Part shown: piece by piece, positions 8,985 through 17,607 of the stretch
Layout of the letters: each line of letters begins with the position of its first letter
Position numbering within the stretch: the first letter of the stretch is position 1
Assembly: GCF_008629655.1 (NCBI RefSeq)
Contig: NZ_VWSG01000002.1
Location: 62,001 to 126,000 of the forward strand
Direction of reading: 5' to 3'
Source of the DNA: Paenimyroides baculatum
Lineage (GTDB): Bacteria > Bacteroidota > Bacteroidia > Flavobacteriales > Flavobacteriaceae
DNA: 64,000 bases
The notes under the pieces: model-generated
What the model was told of the DNA's origin: nothing
What the model saw: only the letters and a program-made list of their open reading frames with translations
The model's database searches: none
Made by a program: the position numbers and the translations under genes

Positions 8985-9014
8985 GAAGTAACAGAATTTG
9001 ATTTCCGTTACTTC
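8985..9014. terminator. Bidirectional terminator between pepE and menB
   Basis: GAAGTAAC pairs with GTTACTTC around a 14-base loop with some internal pairing. It sits between two convergent genes, with A-rich and T-rich flanks. Confidence 0.7.
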
Positions 9015-9044
9015 TCTTTATTTTAAGTTTATTAAAACAACCTA

Positions 9045-9884
9045 TTAAGGAATATATTTCTTCTCAAAATTAGGTTTGCGTTTTTCTAAAAAGGCATTAC
9101 GACCTTCAATAGCTTCTTCACTCATATAAGCCAAACGCGTTGCTTCGCCGGCAAAAACCTGCTGACCAACCATGCCGTCGTCGGTTAAATTCATAGCAAA
9201 TTTCAACATTTTTATAGATATAGGCGATTTTCCTAAAATTTCCTGTGCCCAATCGTAAGCCGTTTGTTCCAATTCTGCATGCGGGATTACTGCGTTAACC
9301 ATTCCCATATCGTAAGCGTCTTGTGCAGAATAATTTCTACCTAAAAAGAAAATTTCACGCGCTCTTTTCTGTCCGACCATTTTCGCCAAATAAGCCGATC
9401 CGTAACCACCATCAAAACTTGTAACATCGGCATCGGTTTGTTTAAAAATAGCGTGTTCTTTACTCGCCAACGTTAAATCGCAAACCACATGTAAAGAATG
9501 TCCGCCACCAACAGCCCAGCCATTTACAACCGCAATAACTGCTTTTGGTGTAAAGCGAATTAAACGCTGAACTTCTAAAATATTTAGACGGTGATAACCA
9601 TCTTCACCAACATAACCTTGATAACCACGTGCTTTTTGATCGCCGCCACTGCAAAAAGAATAAACACCGTCTTTTGGAGAAGGACCTTCAGACGATAAAA
9701 GAATCACTCCGATTGATGTATCTTCATGTGCATCGCTGAAAGCACGCAACAATTCAGAAGTAGTTTTAGGACGGAAAGCGTTTCTAACTTCCGGGCGGTT
9801 AAATGCAATTCGGGCAACGCCGTTGCATTTTTTATACGTTATATCATCAAACTCAATAGCTGTTTGCCAGTTTATTTCATTCAT
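9045..9884 (-). CDS. menB: 1,4-dihydroxy-2-naphthoyl-CoA synthase
   Basis: Crotonase-fold enzyme that cyclises o-succinylbenzoyl-CoA to 1,4-dihydroxy-2-naphthoyl-CoA in menaquinone synthesis. At 279 residues it has normal family length. It shows CSGGDQKARG (oxyanion-loop region), NGWAVGGGHSLHVVCDLTLAS and TDADVTSFDGGYGSAYLA with the active-site aspartate region, and the C-terminal FLEKRKPNF tail. It stands alone here, about 33 kb from menC and menA, so the pathway genes are split. No close neighbour belongs to the pathway. Confidence 0.95.
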   Translation of the reverse strand: MNEINWQTAIEFDDITYKKCNGVARIAFNRPEVRNAFRPKTTSELLRAFSDAHEDTSIGVILLSSEGPSPKDGVYSFCSGGDQKARGYQGYVGEDGYHRLNILEVQRLIRFTPKAVIAVVNGWAVGGGHSLHVVCDLTLASKEHAIFKQTDADVTSFDGGYGSAYLAKMVGQKRAREIFFLGRNYSAQDAYDMGMVNAVIPHAELEQTAYDWAQEILGKSPISIKMLKFAMNLTDDGMVGQQVFAGEATRLAYMSEEAIEGRNAFLEKRKPNFEKKYIP

Positions 9885-9976
9885 TCTGTAAAATTTTATA
9901 ATCTACACCAAAGATACATTTTTTACTTTTTATAAATTTAACGCAGCAAGGTGTTTTTAAAAATCAGCAAATCGTT

Positions 9977-9984
9977 TATATTTG
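9977..9984 (+). promoter_or_regulatory. Flavobacterial -7 box (TATATTTG)
   Basis: Perfect TAnnTTTG box 24 bases before the ATG of the serine hydrolase lipoprotein gene. Confidence 0.55.
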
Positions 9985-10007
9985 CTACTTATAGCGAATT
10001 TTAAATA

Positions 10008-11216
10008 ATGAAAAAAATAATATTTCCCCTACTTCTTATCGGTGGCTTAAGTATTTCTTGCGATAAAAATTTCGATATTGCTCAAGTCATTAAAAAAAGA
10101 AGTGAACTTTATAAAAAACAAGAACAATTAATAAAAAACAACGACGATACTTTTGATGTAAAATTTAATCCGGTAACACCAAAATATAAATTAGAAACCC
10201 GCGAAATTATTGAAACTTTTTACCACAACCGAATTAATAGAGGTGGTTTTTGGGGACAGTTTCTTGTTGCGAAAAACGGTGAAATAATCTTTGAAGATTA
10301 TCAGGGTTACGCAAATTATCAAAACAAAGAAAAAATTAACGATTCTACACCAATGCACGTTGCATCTGTCGGAAAAGTATTTACAGGTGTAACTATTTTA
10401 CGATTAATTAACGAAGGGAAAATTTCGTTAGATCAAAAAGTGAATACTATTTTAACCGGATTTCCTTTTGATGATATTACGGTGCGTTTGTTATTAAATC
10501 ATCGTTCAGGATTGCCTTATTACGGAAACTTTACAGCTAAACCCGGAATGTGGGATACCAAGAAAACACTGACCAATAAAGATGTGTTGAATTTGTTGGA
10601 AACCAAAGGCATTAAGTTAGATTTTAGACCAAATACCCGCTTTACCTACTCTAACACTAATTATGTAGTTTTGGCGTTGATTGTGGAGCAGGTTACAAAA
10701 AAATCGTTTCAAGATGCTATGAAGGAGCTTATTTTAGAGCCTTTAAAAATGAACAATACCTTTGTTTTAGATAATCTGGAAAACAAAGACAAAATAACGC
10801 AATCATACCACGCGAATAATCAAAAAATGCATTGGGATTATTTAGATGGAACGTATGGCGATAAAAACATCTATACAACGGCACGCGATATGCTGAAATT
10901 AGATAAAGCACTATATTCTGATAATTTTATTAGCAAAGCGTTAAAAGGCGAAATGTACAAAGGATATTCGTACGAAAAATCGGGAGCAAATAATTATGGT
11001 TTGGCGATACGTATGGTGGAACCTAAAGAAGATGGCGGTAACCTGTACACTTTCCACAACGGTTGGTGGCGCGGTAACAGAACATCGTATGTAACGTTGC
11101 GCAAAGATACCATTACCATTATATGTTTCAACAACCATAATTCGCAAATGGCTTATAAAACAAAAGAATTGGCACCACGATTGGGGAATTATCCTTTTAT
11201 ACAGATTAACGATTAA
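10008..11216 (+). CDS. Serine hydrolase lipoprotein, class C beta-lactamase/DD-peptidase fold
   Basis: The N-terminus has a lipobox (SISC, Cys18), giving a lipid-anchored envelope protein. The catalytic motifs of the beta-lactamase/D-alanyl carboxypeptidase family are in place: SxxK as SVGK at 120-123, YSN at 214-216, and HNG in the C-terminal third in place of KTG. Such proteins are esterases, DD-peptidases or D-amino-acid peptidases more often than true beta-lactamases, and the substrate cannot be read from sequence. A terminator follows directly, and the S41 protease lipoprotein gene follows on the same strand. Confidence 0.87.
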   Translation: MKKIIFPLLLIGGLSISCDKNFDIAQVIKKRSELYKKQEQLIKNNDDTFDVKFNPVTPKYKLETREIIETFYHNRINRGGFWGQFLVAKNGEIIFEDYQGYANYQNKEKINDSTPMHVASVGKVFTGVTILRLINEGKISLDQKVNTILTGFPFDDITVRLLLNHRSGLPYYGNFTAKPGMWDTKKTLTNKDVLNLLETKGIKLDFRPNTRFTYSNTNYVVLALIVEQVTKKSFQDAMKELILEPLKMNNTFVLDNLENKDKITQSYHANNQKMHWDYLDGTYGDKNIYTTARDMLKLDKALYSDNFISKALKGEMYKGYSYEKSGANNYGLAIRMVEPKEDGGNLYTFHNGWWRGNRTSYVTLRKDTITIICFNNHNSQMAYKTKELAPRLGNYPFIQIND

Positions 11217-11220
11217 TCAG

Positions 11221-11240
11221 GCGACGAAAGTCGCTTTTTT
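11221..11240 (+). terminator. Rho-independent terminator
   Basis: GCGAC-GAAA-GTCGC, a short stable stem with a tetraloop, followed by a run of seven T, right after the serine hydrolase stop codon. Confidence 0.8.
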
Positions 11241-11255
11241 TAGACATAATAAAAC

Positions 11256-12914
11256 ATGAAAAAATCAATTTTAGCACTACTTTCGTTGTTTGTACTTTCA
11301 TGTGCAAGCCACGATAAAATAAACAAACGCTATCATACCAAAATTGATGCGAAGAAATTAAAGAAAGATGTTTCGTTTGTTCAAAAAAGAATCACAAACA
11401 TGCATCCCGATTTGTATTGGTACATTTCGAAGGAAGATCTTAACAGAAAATTCGATAGTTTGTCGAATACTTTGAATGAACCGTTAACACCCAACGAATT
11501 TTACCTGAAGATCAGTCCGGTTGTGGCATCGGTTCATCAGGGACACATGAGCATGGGTATGCTTACGCAGACTTCACCCGATTCTTTAAAGAAAAAATAC
11601 AAAGGTTCGGTAAATCCATTATCGAATTTTGAATATGAGTATTTGAACGACAGACTTTTCATTAAAAGAAACAATTCTAAAACGGATACCATTCTTCAAA
11701 CAGGAACGGAAATTATCGATATTAACGGAGTAAAACCTGCGGATCTTTTTACGAAATACCGAAAAACATTTACATCAGACGGATACAACGAAACGGCAAT
11801 TCCAAAGTTTTTTGCTCGTCGTGTAAATTCGTTCTACATTAATGAATTAGGGTTTGTTGACAGTATTAAAATCAATGCCGTTTGTGCCGATACTGCTTTC
11901 TATTACACTGCAAAAAGAACGTTTGAAAAATCGAAAAAAGAAAGAAAAGCGCTTGCCAAAAAAGCAATTGCCGAAAAGAAAAACGATACGTTAAAAGACA
12001 CAAAAATTGTTCAAACAGATACGCTACCAAAACTTACTAAAGCAGAAAAGAAAATTAAAAAGAAGGCTTTAAAAGAATTGGCAGAGAAAAAGTATCATAA
12101 AAACGAATGGTTTGGTTATGATAGTAAAAGCAACACATTTTCTAAACAAATAACGTATCCAGTTGCGCAAGACAGTACGGTTGCTGTGCTTAAAATCAGA
12201 GATTTTAGCAAGGGACGCATAAAAGTTTACGATACAATTTTTGCCGAATTAAAGAAACACGATGTGCAGAATTTGATTATCGATTTACGTGGAAATCCTG
12301 GTGGACGATTGAATGAAATTCACAAGCTGGCACAATATTTAAATGATACCGCTTTTGTATTTACAAAGCCTGCAACCATTACAAAACGTACTACTTTTTT
12401 AAATCTTTACAGAGGTAAAAGTGTTGCTAGTAAAATTTTAGGCACGCCGTTTATTTCTATTTTTTCAACAATCCGCGGATTAAGATCAAGCAGAAATGAT
12501 GTGGGAGAATTGCAGTTTCATATGAAATCGTCTAAAATAACACAGCCAAAACCATTGAATTACAAAAACAATATATACGTGATTACCGATGGTATGACGT
12601 TTTCTGCGGCAGCTATTATTTCATCGCACTTAAAAGGTAGAAACCGTGCCGTTTTTGTGGGCGATGAAACAGGCGGAACGTTTAACGGAACGGTTGCCGG
12701 AATTATGCCTAATGTGAAATTACCCAATTCTAAATTAGTTGTTCGTGTAGGTTTAATGACTATAAAACCACATGAACAAACCCAAAAAGAAGGTTACGGC
12801 GTAATGCCCGATACTTATATAAAACCAACTATTGAAGATTTCTTAAACGATAAAGATCCCGAATTAGACTGGATATTAAATCAGATAGACCCAAACAGAA
12901 ACGCTCTTAATTAA
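11256..12914 (+). CDS. S41 family peptidase lipoprotein
   Basis: Lipobox LSCAS puts the lipid-modified cysteine at residue 16. An N-terminal helical region is followed by a PDZ-like segment (GTEIIDINGVKPADLF near 150). A lysine-rich insertion spans about residues 222-286, and the S41 core contains IDLRGNPGGRLNE and the nucleophile in GMTFSAAA (Ser450), then FVGDETGGTFNG. This is the C-terminal processing/tricorn protease family, here likely degrading or processing envelope proteins. I could not place the general-base lysine with confidence. It may be expressed with the preceding serine hydrolase, though a terminator lies between them. Confidence 0.85.
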   Translation: MKKSILALLSLFVLSCASHDKINKRYHTKIDAKKLKKDVSFVQKRITNMHPDLYWYISKEDLNRKFDSLSNTLNEPLTPNEFYLKISPVVASVHQGHMSMGMLTQTSPDSLKKKYKGSVNPLSNFEYEYLNDRLFIKRNNSKTDTILQTGTEIIDINGVKPADLFTKYRKTFTSDGYNETAIPKFFARRVNSFYINELGFVDSIKINAVCADTAFYYTAKRTFEKSKKERKALAKKAIAEKKNDTLKDTKIVQTDTLPKLTKAEKKIKKKALKELAEKKYHKNEWFGYDSKSNTFSKQITYPVAQDSTVAVLKIRDFSKGRIKVYDTIFAELKKHDVQNLIIDLRGNPGGRLNEIHKLAQYLNDTAFVFTKPATITKRTTFLNLYRGKSVASKILGTPFISIFSTIRGLRSSRNDVGELQFHMKSSKITQPKPLNYKNNIYVITDGMTFSAAAIISSHLKGRNRAVFVGDETGGTFNGTVAGIMPNVKLPNSKLVVRVGLMTIKPHEQTQKEGYGVMPDTYIKPTIEDFLNDKDPELDWILNQIDPNRNALN

Positions 12915-12926
12915 GAGCGTTTTTTA
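12900..12926 (+). terminator. Terminator overlapping the S41 stop codon
   Basis: The palindrome ACGCTCTTAATTAAGAGCGT (12901-12920) followed by a T run includes the last codons and TAA stop (12912-12914) of the S41 gene. Confidence 0.8.
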
Positions 12927-12950
12927 TTCATATTATATTAATTTTAAAAC

Positions 12951-13538
12951 ATGAACGCGGAATTTATAAATAAACCTATTTCAGGCGAATACCATGAAAA
13001 ACATTTTGGAAGTATCACACCACATTGTCTTTGGGTAAAATTTACTAATGATGAAAATGAATGGGTTGGATCTTTTGAAACTGGTTGGGTTGAAGAAGTT
13101 AAACTTATTTTTCAACTTAAAGATCAAAAAGCATTTATCATTGCAAATGGTCATGGCTATTTAATTGATCTTGTTTTAAAAGAGCAGATAAATGAATCTA
13201 TAATTTCTCACATAGAATCTGCTTTGTACAACGCGGAAAATGATACGATTTACTTCATTGATGGTTTTGATATAAAGTATGTAAATTGTGATGGAAGTGT
13301 TGATGTTCTTTTTAGCGAATATATTTTCGATAAAATCACACTTACAAAAATTAAAGACAATAAACTGCATGCTGAATATTGGCACTATCAAACCAGTACT
13401 GATTCTTTTGATTTTGAATTTGATTTAATAACCAAAGAAATAAAAGATTTTTTTCCAATTGAAGCAAAACAAACAACTACATATAAACCAAAAATCAGTT
13501 TAGTTGATCGAATAAAAAAATATTTCAAAAAAATCTAA
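12951..13538 (+). CDS. Hypothetical protein
   Basis: A 195-residue soluble protein with no signal peptide or membrane helix. The sequence is rich in acidic and aromatic residues, with several short repeating strands (AFIIANGHGYLIDL, TIYFIDGFDIKYVN) that suggest a beta-sheet, perhaps propeller-like, fold. A basic tail (DRIKKYFKKI) ends it. I do not recognise the family. It faces the TRIC-like gene with only two bases between the stop codons, so no terminator separates them. Confidence 0.7.
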   Translation: MNAEFINKPISGEYHEKHFGSITPHCLWVKFTNDENEWVGSFETGWVEEVKLIFQLKDQKAFIIANGHGYLIDLVLKEQINESIISHIESALYNAENDTIYFIDGFDIKYVNCDGSVDVLFSEYIFDKITLTKIKDNKLHAEYWHYQTSTDSFDFEFDLITKEIKDFFPIEAKQTTTYKPKISLVDRIKKYFKKI

Positions 13539-13540
13539 TT

Positions 13541-14146
13541 CTATTTAATTTCAATTTTAGGGAATGACCAATTATGGCGAACTGCTAAAATTCGAATTAA
13601 AATAATGGTTCCGGCTGTACCAACATAAATTACGTCGTCGTTTACGTGTAGTAACTTCAATCCAAAAAACATAAATCCTCCCATTAAACAAGCTGTGGCA
13701 TAAATTTCTTTTCGAAAAATTACGGGGATTTCGTTACAAAGAATATCTCGGGCAACACCACCAAAACAAGCCGTTACGGTTCCTAAAAGAATACAAACGA
13801 TAGGGCTGAAATTTATCGACAATCCTTTTTCGATACCTATAATCGTGAAAATTCCAATCCCAATAGTATCAAACAAAAATAACGATGTTCTTAAAAAACT
13901 TAAATATTGCCTGAAAATGATCGAAATAATTGTTGCAGCTACCACAATATAAAATGTTTGCAGGTTTAACAGCCAAAAAACAGGCGTGTTACCAATAAGC
14001 AGATCACGCAAAGTTCCGCCACCAATTGATGTTACCATGGCAATAACAAATACACCGAAAAAGTCTAGTTTTTTTTCGATTCCTGCCAATGCACCCGAAA
14101 TTGCGAACGCAATAAGTCCTAAAATATCTAAAATAGAGAAAATCAT
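13541..14146 (-). CDS. TRIC-type cation channel / UPF0126 membrane protein
   Basis: A 201-residue protein with about seven membrane helices and the internal duplication of the UPF0126 (YadS) family: GGGTLRDLLIG in the first half and GGVARDILCNE in the second. Structural work on prokaryotic relatives identifies trimeric cation channels. Its ATG overlaps the last base of the RDD-family gene, so the two are probably translated from one message. Confidence 0.87.
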   Translation of the reverse strand: MIFSILDILGLIAFAISGALAGIEKKLDFFGVFVIAMVTSIGGGTLRDLLIGNTPVFWLLNLQTFYIVVAATIISIIFRQYLSFLRTSLFLFDTIGIGIFTIIGIEKGLSINFSPIVCILLGTVTACFGGVARDILCNEIPVIFRKEIYATACLMGGFMFFGLKLLHVNDDVIYVGTAGTIILIRILAVRHNWSFPKIEIK

Positions 14147-14874
14147 TATTTGCTTGTTAAATGATTAAAGTCGTTAATTACGGTTTGTATAAACTGATGC
14201 TGGTTTAAACTTTGATTTTTTATAGTGGTTACTTCTTCAATTTTAGAAATAAGCTTGTCAATCATCAGTGTATCGTTTTGAAGAATTGCAGTATTATATG
14301 CTTTTTTAATGATGTTCATATCGTGATCAGACAATCGTAAAACCGTTGGAAAACTTACCACATATTCGTTTGAAAGATCATTTAAATAGCGATGATTCAA
14401 CTGCACATTCGATTTTAAACTGATAACGGTTGTGTCGGTAACCATATCGCCCAAACGCTGACTTTTTTTACTGAAGATAATTCCTAAAATAGCAGGCAAT
14501 CCCAACATAATAAAAACATCGACCAAACGACAAATCCATCTGCTGAAATAATCAGAGAAACGTGCCTGATAACCTTCAATCTTTACTACCCTGATTTTTA
14601 AAATCATTTTACCGGGCGTTTGTCCATTGGTCCAACTTTCAAAAAAAAGCGTGTAAAATATAAATGGTATCAAGCCTATAAAAGTTATCACACCCTCTTC
14701 CCAACTATCATTTGTTTTAATTTTAAAAACATCGAAAATAAGGTAAAAAGCTGCAATTGCGTATGCGGTTTTAATTGCCATATCAATAGCAAATGCTAAA
14801 ATACGCTCGCCCAATGAAGCTGCCTTAAAATTTATTGCAACATTTTGCGCAGTGTTTATAGTTATTTCGGTCAT
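14146..14874 (-). CDS. RDD family membrane protein
   Basis: A 242-residue protein with the RDD-type membrane core: GERILAFAIDMAIK near residue 22, a loop with GQTPGKMILKIRVV, and FSRWICRLVDVF in the next helix. A soluble C-terminal region of about 80 residues follows. RDD proteins are often linked to Na+/H+ antiport or to membrane-stress operons, without a settled role. It starts 19 bases from the start of the divergent SpoIIM-domain gene. RDD genes often accompany SpoIIM/MoxR/DUF58 clusters, so the divergent pair is likely one functional locus. Confidence 0.85.
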   Translation of the reverse strand: MTEITINTAQNVAINFKAASLGERILAFAIDMAIKTAYAIAAFYLIFDVFKIKTNDSWEEGVITFIGLIPFIFYTLFFESWTNGQTPGKMILKIRVVKIEGYQARFSDYFSRWICRLVDVFIMLGLPAILGIIFSKKSQRLGDMVTDTTVISLKSNVQLNHRYLNDLSNEYVVSFPTVLRLSDHDMNIIKKAYNTAILQNDTLMIDKLISKIEEVTTIKNQSLNQHQFIQTVINDFNHLTSK

Positions 14875-14893
14875 TATTTATATTTTAGCAGTT

Positions 14894-15862
14894 ATGAGGG
14901 AAATTGCTTTTATAAAACAAAATAAAGAAAAATGGTTAAATATTGAGCAACAATTAACCGTAAAAAATAAAATTTCTGCCGATGACTGGTCTCAAATGTA
15001 TGTTCAGCTTACAAATGATCTGTCTTTTTCTCAAACATATTTCCCAAAAAGCGATTTAACCGTTTACTTAAACAACCTTGCAAGTACGGTGCACCAAAAG
15101 GTTTACACTAATTATAAGTATGAAAAGAATGTATTAAGCACCTTCTTTTTTTACGATGTTCCGTTAATAGCCTACAAATACCGAAAATTTTTATATTTCT
15201 CTCTGATTTTATTTCTGGTTTTTGTAGCAATTGGTGCAGTTTCTGCTGCTTATGACGAACGTTTTGTCCGTTTGATATTAGGCGACGCTTACGTAAATAA
15301 AACGTTAGACAATATTGCAAATGGCGATGCTATGGCGGTTTATAAAGGTTCATCGAATTGGGGAAGTGCCTTTGGAATAACGCTTAACAATTTATATGTT
15401 GGAATGCGATGTTACATTTACGGAGTATTTCTTGGGTTGGGAACTTTGTATATCATGTTTCAAAATGCTGTTATGTTGGGCAGTTTTCAGTACTTCTTTT
15501 ACGAAAAAGGAGTTTTTAATGAAAGTATCCGCGGAATTTGGCTACATGGTTCAATGGAAATAATGGCAATTGTTATTGAAGTTTGTGCCGGTTTTATGTT
15601 GGGTGCAAGCATATTGTTTCCCGGAACGTACACACGCATGCAATCGTTAAAAATTGGTTTTAAAAACAGTTTTAAATTGTTTATAAGTACCATGCCTTTT
15701 ACTATTTTTGCAGGATTGATAGAAGGTTACATTACGCGCTACGCCAAAGAAATGCCTAATATTTTAAACTATTTAATTATAATTAGTACGTTGGGGTTAA
15801 TAACATTTTACTATTTTATTTATCCGTTTTTAGTACACAGAAAAACACTTAAAAATGTATAA
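14894..15862 (+). CDS. SpoIIM-domain (DUF95) membrane protein
   Basis: The predicted product (322 residues) begins MREIAFIKQNKEKW, a soluble segment of about 100 residues, then several membrane helices of the stage II sporulation protein M type (GVFLGLG near residue 180, LHGSMEIMAIVIE near 215). The organism should not sporulate; in Bacteroidota this domain is part of MoxR/DUF58 operons. An upstream in-frame start at 14852 lies inside the RDD gene and adds only hydrophobic residues, so I prefer 14894. The 3' end overlaps the next gene. Confidence 0.85.
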   Translation: MREIAFIKQNKEKWLNIEQQLTVKNKISADDWSQMYVQLTNDLSFSQTYFPKSDLTVYLNNLASTVHQKVYTNYKYEKNVLSTFFFYDVPLIAYKYRKFLYFSLILFLVFVAIGAVSAAYDERFVRLILGDAYVNKTLDNIANGDAMAVYKGSSNWGSAFGITLNNLYVGMRCYIYGVFLGLGTLYIMFQNAVMLGSFQYFFYEKGVFNESIRGIWLHGSMEIMAIVIEVCAGFMLGASILFPGTYTRMQSLKIGFKNSFKLFISTMPFTIFAGLIEGYITRYAKEMPNILNYLIIISTLGLITFYYFIYPFLVHRKTLKNV

Positions 15863-15863
15863 T

Positions 15864-16817
15864 ATGTTTCAACTTTTTAAAGTACGTGCGTTTGGCGAGT
15901 ATATTTCAGACACATTTACATTCATAAAATTACAGGGAAAAAATTATTTTAAAAACTATTTAAAGTTCGCTTTTATTGCCTTGTTGCTTTTAATGGTTTC
16001 TATGTCAATGATCGGAACTTTTTATTACCGCATTTTAACAACTTCTTTCGGTTCAATGACTGGCGAAACTTTAGACAATGCTTTTGTTACCGAAAATGCA
16101 GTAGTGCTTGTTATTGGGTTTATATCGCTTTTTATTATATCGCTTTATCTTGGTATGTTAAATTATTCCTACCCTGTGTATTACATGCATTTGATAGGAA
16201 AAAACAGTAACGAAAAACCATCGTTAAAATCAATTCGTGAACTGTTTAAAAACGATTTTGGCAGATTACTTCTTTTTGGTTTATTAAGCTTTATTACGTT
16301 TGCAATTGTAGGAATTATAGCTTTTTCAATAGCTATTATATTAAGTTTTGTAATTATAGGAATCTTTATAATTATATTGTTGGTTCCGTTTTTTATAACG
16401 TGGTATTCGCTTACACTTTATTTTTACATCGATAAAAAACAAGACTTTTTCGCGGCGTTGAAACATGCGTTTTACACAATTACCAACAACTTTTGGAACA
16501 TTGTCGGGGCAAGTTTGTGTATGCTGATTATTGTTTATGTAATAAGTACCATTGTTACCATGATTCCTTACATGATCACTATTTTCGGACTTGTTTTTGG
16601 AACACAAGGTGCACAGAATATGGAAAATATAGATGGTTCTGGCATATCAATCTTCCTTGTGGTAATGGTTGTTGTTTATTGTTTTTCGATCTTGGTTTCT
16701 ATGATCTTAAATCATTTATTATTGATACAAAACGGTTTGGTTTATTATTCTGAACGCGAAAAGTTGGAGTACAATTCAATGCGCCAATCTATTGATGAAA
16801 TAGGAAAACATGAATAA
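15864..16817 (+). CDS. Polytopic membrane protein of the MoxR operon
   Basis: About 317 residues with at least six hydrophobic segments and a short cytoplasmic tail (YYSEREKLEYNS). No named domain recognised beyond a general glycerophosphodiesterase-membrane-domain-like pattern. Two ATGs are possible, 15855 and 15864; both keep it coupled to the SpoIIM gene (stop at 15862). Its 3' end overlaps the DUF4129 gene. Being locked between SpoIIM and DUF4129 genes suggests a structural membrane partner. Confidence 0.75.
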   Translation: MFQLFKVRAFGEYISDTFTFIKLQGKNYFKNYLKFAFIALLLLMVSMSMIGTFYYRILTTSFGSMTGETLDNAFVTENAVVLVIGFISLFIISLYLGMLNYSYPVYYMHLIGKNSNEKPSLKSIRELFKNDFGRLLLFGLLSFITFAIVGIIAFSIAIILSFVIIGIFIIILLVPFFITWYSLTLYFYIDKKQDFFAALKHAFYTITNNFWNIVGASLCMLIIVYVISTIVTMIPYMITIFGLVFGTQGAQNMENIDGSGISIFLVVMVVVYCFSILVSMILNHLLLIQNGLVYYSEREKLEYNSMRQSIDEIGKHE

Positions 16818-17607
16818 AACACTTGCTTTTGCTGCCTTATTTTTAAGTTTATCGGCTTTTTCACAAGTTGATAAACCGCTTGATACTATATCAAAACCAC
16901 AGCAAACTGCAGCAAAAGTTGTTGAATACACCCAAACCAATCTTGCAACCGATACGTTGACAAACGCTTTGGTTCCGTTGAATAACGAGGAGTTGAAACA
17001 CCGAAAGTTTCGTACTGATTTTAAAGAAAACTATTCTTCATCAGATTTTGAATACAACGTAAAAAAAGAAAGCGGTTTTTTAGCCCGAATACGCGAATGG
17101 TGGCGTAATTTTTTAGATTGGTTTAAGACAGATTCCAACGGATCTTCGGATATTCTTGATGAAATTGTCAATATCGTTATTGTTTTTTTGGCGGTAATCG
17201 CTTTGGGATTCTTGGTTTATTATCTGAACAAAAAAGAATTTATTCGTCTGTTCTATAAAAAGGAACAAACAGTTATTAGCGAAAAATTCATTGAAGAAAA
17301 CATCGATATCATCGATTTTAACCTATTAACGCAACAAGCAAAAAAAGAAAACAACTTGCGAAAAGCAGTGCGTTATTACTATTTATGGACATTAAAAAGC
17401 TGGTCGCAAAGTAATTTTATCGATTATGAACCGAACAAAACAACTAAACAATACGTAACAGAAATAAAGGATACGGCTAATAAAACGGCTTTTCAGTACA
17501 TATCTTACATTTATGATAATGTTTGGTACGGTTTACACGAAATTTCCGTTGAGGATTTTGAAAAAATCGAACAACAATTCATCCAATTAATTAATAAAGA
17601 ATCATGA
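16810..17607 (+). CDS. DUF4129 domain protein
   Basis: The 265 residues include a signal sequence (ending SAFSQ, residue 19), a periplasmic stretch of about 95 residues, a membrane helix at about 120-140 and a cytoplasmic C-terminal DUF4129 region (AVRYYYLWTLKSWSQ). DUF4129 proteins are frequent partners of MoxR/DUF58 systems. Start overlaps the preceding gene by 8 bases, and the stop overlaps the next ATG (ATGA). Confidence 0.83.
   Translation: MNKTLAFAALFLSLSAFSQVDKPLDTISKPQQTAAKVVEYTQTNLATDTLTNALVPLNNEELKHRKFRTDFKENYSSSDFEYNVKKESGFLARIREWWRNFLDWFKTDSNGSSDILDEIVNIVIVFLAVIALGFLVYYLNKKEFIRLFYKKEQTVISEKFIEENIDIIDFNLLTQQAKKENNLRKAVRYYYLWTLKSWSQSNFIDYEPNKTTKQYVTEIKDTANKTAFQYISYIYDNVWYGLHEISVEDFEKIEQQFIQLINKES

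Noticed and set aside
15855..15863. ATG at 15855 as start of the polytopic membrane protein
   Set aside because: Possible, but the second ATG at 15864 lies just as close and begins the conserved-looking MFQL segment; I chose the latter with low certainty.
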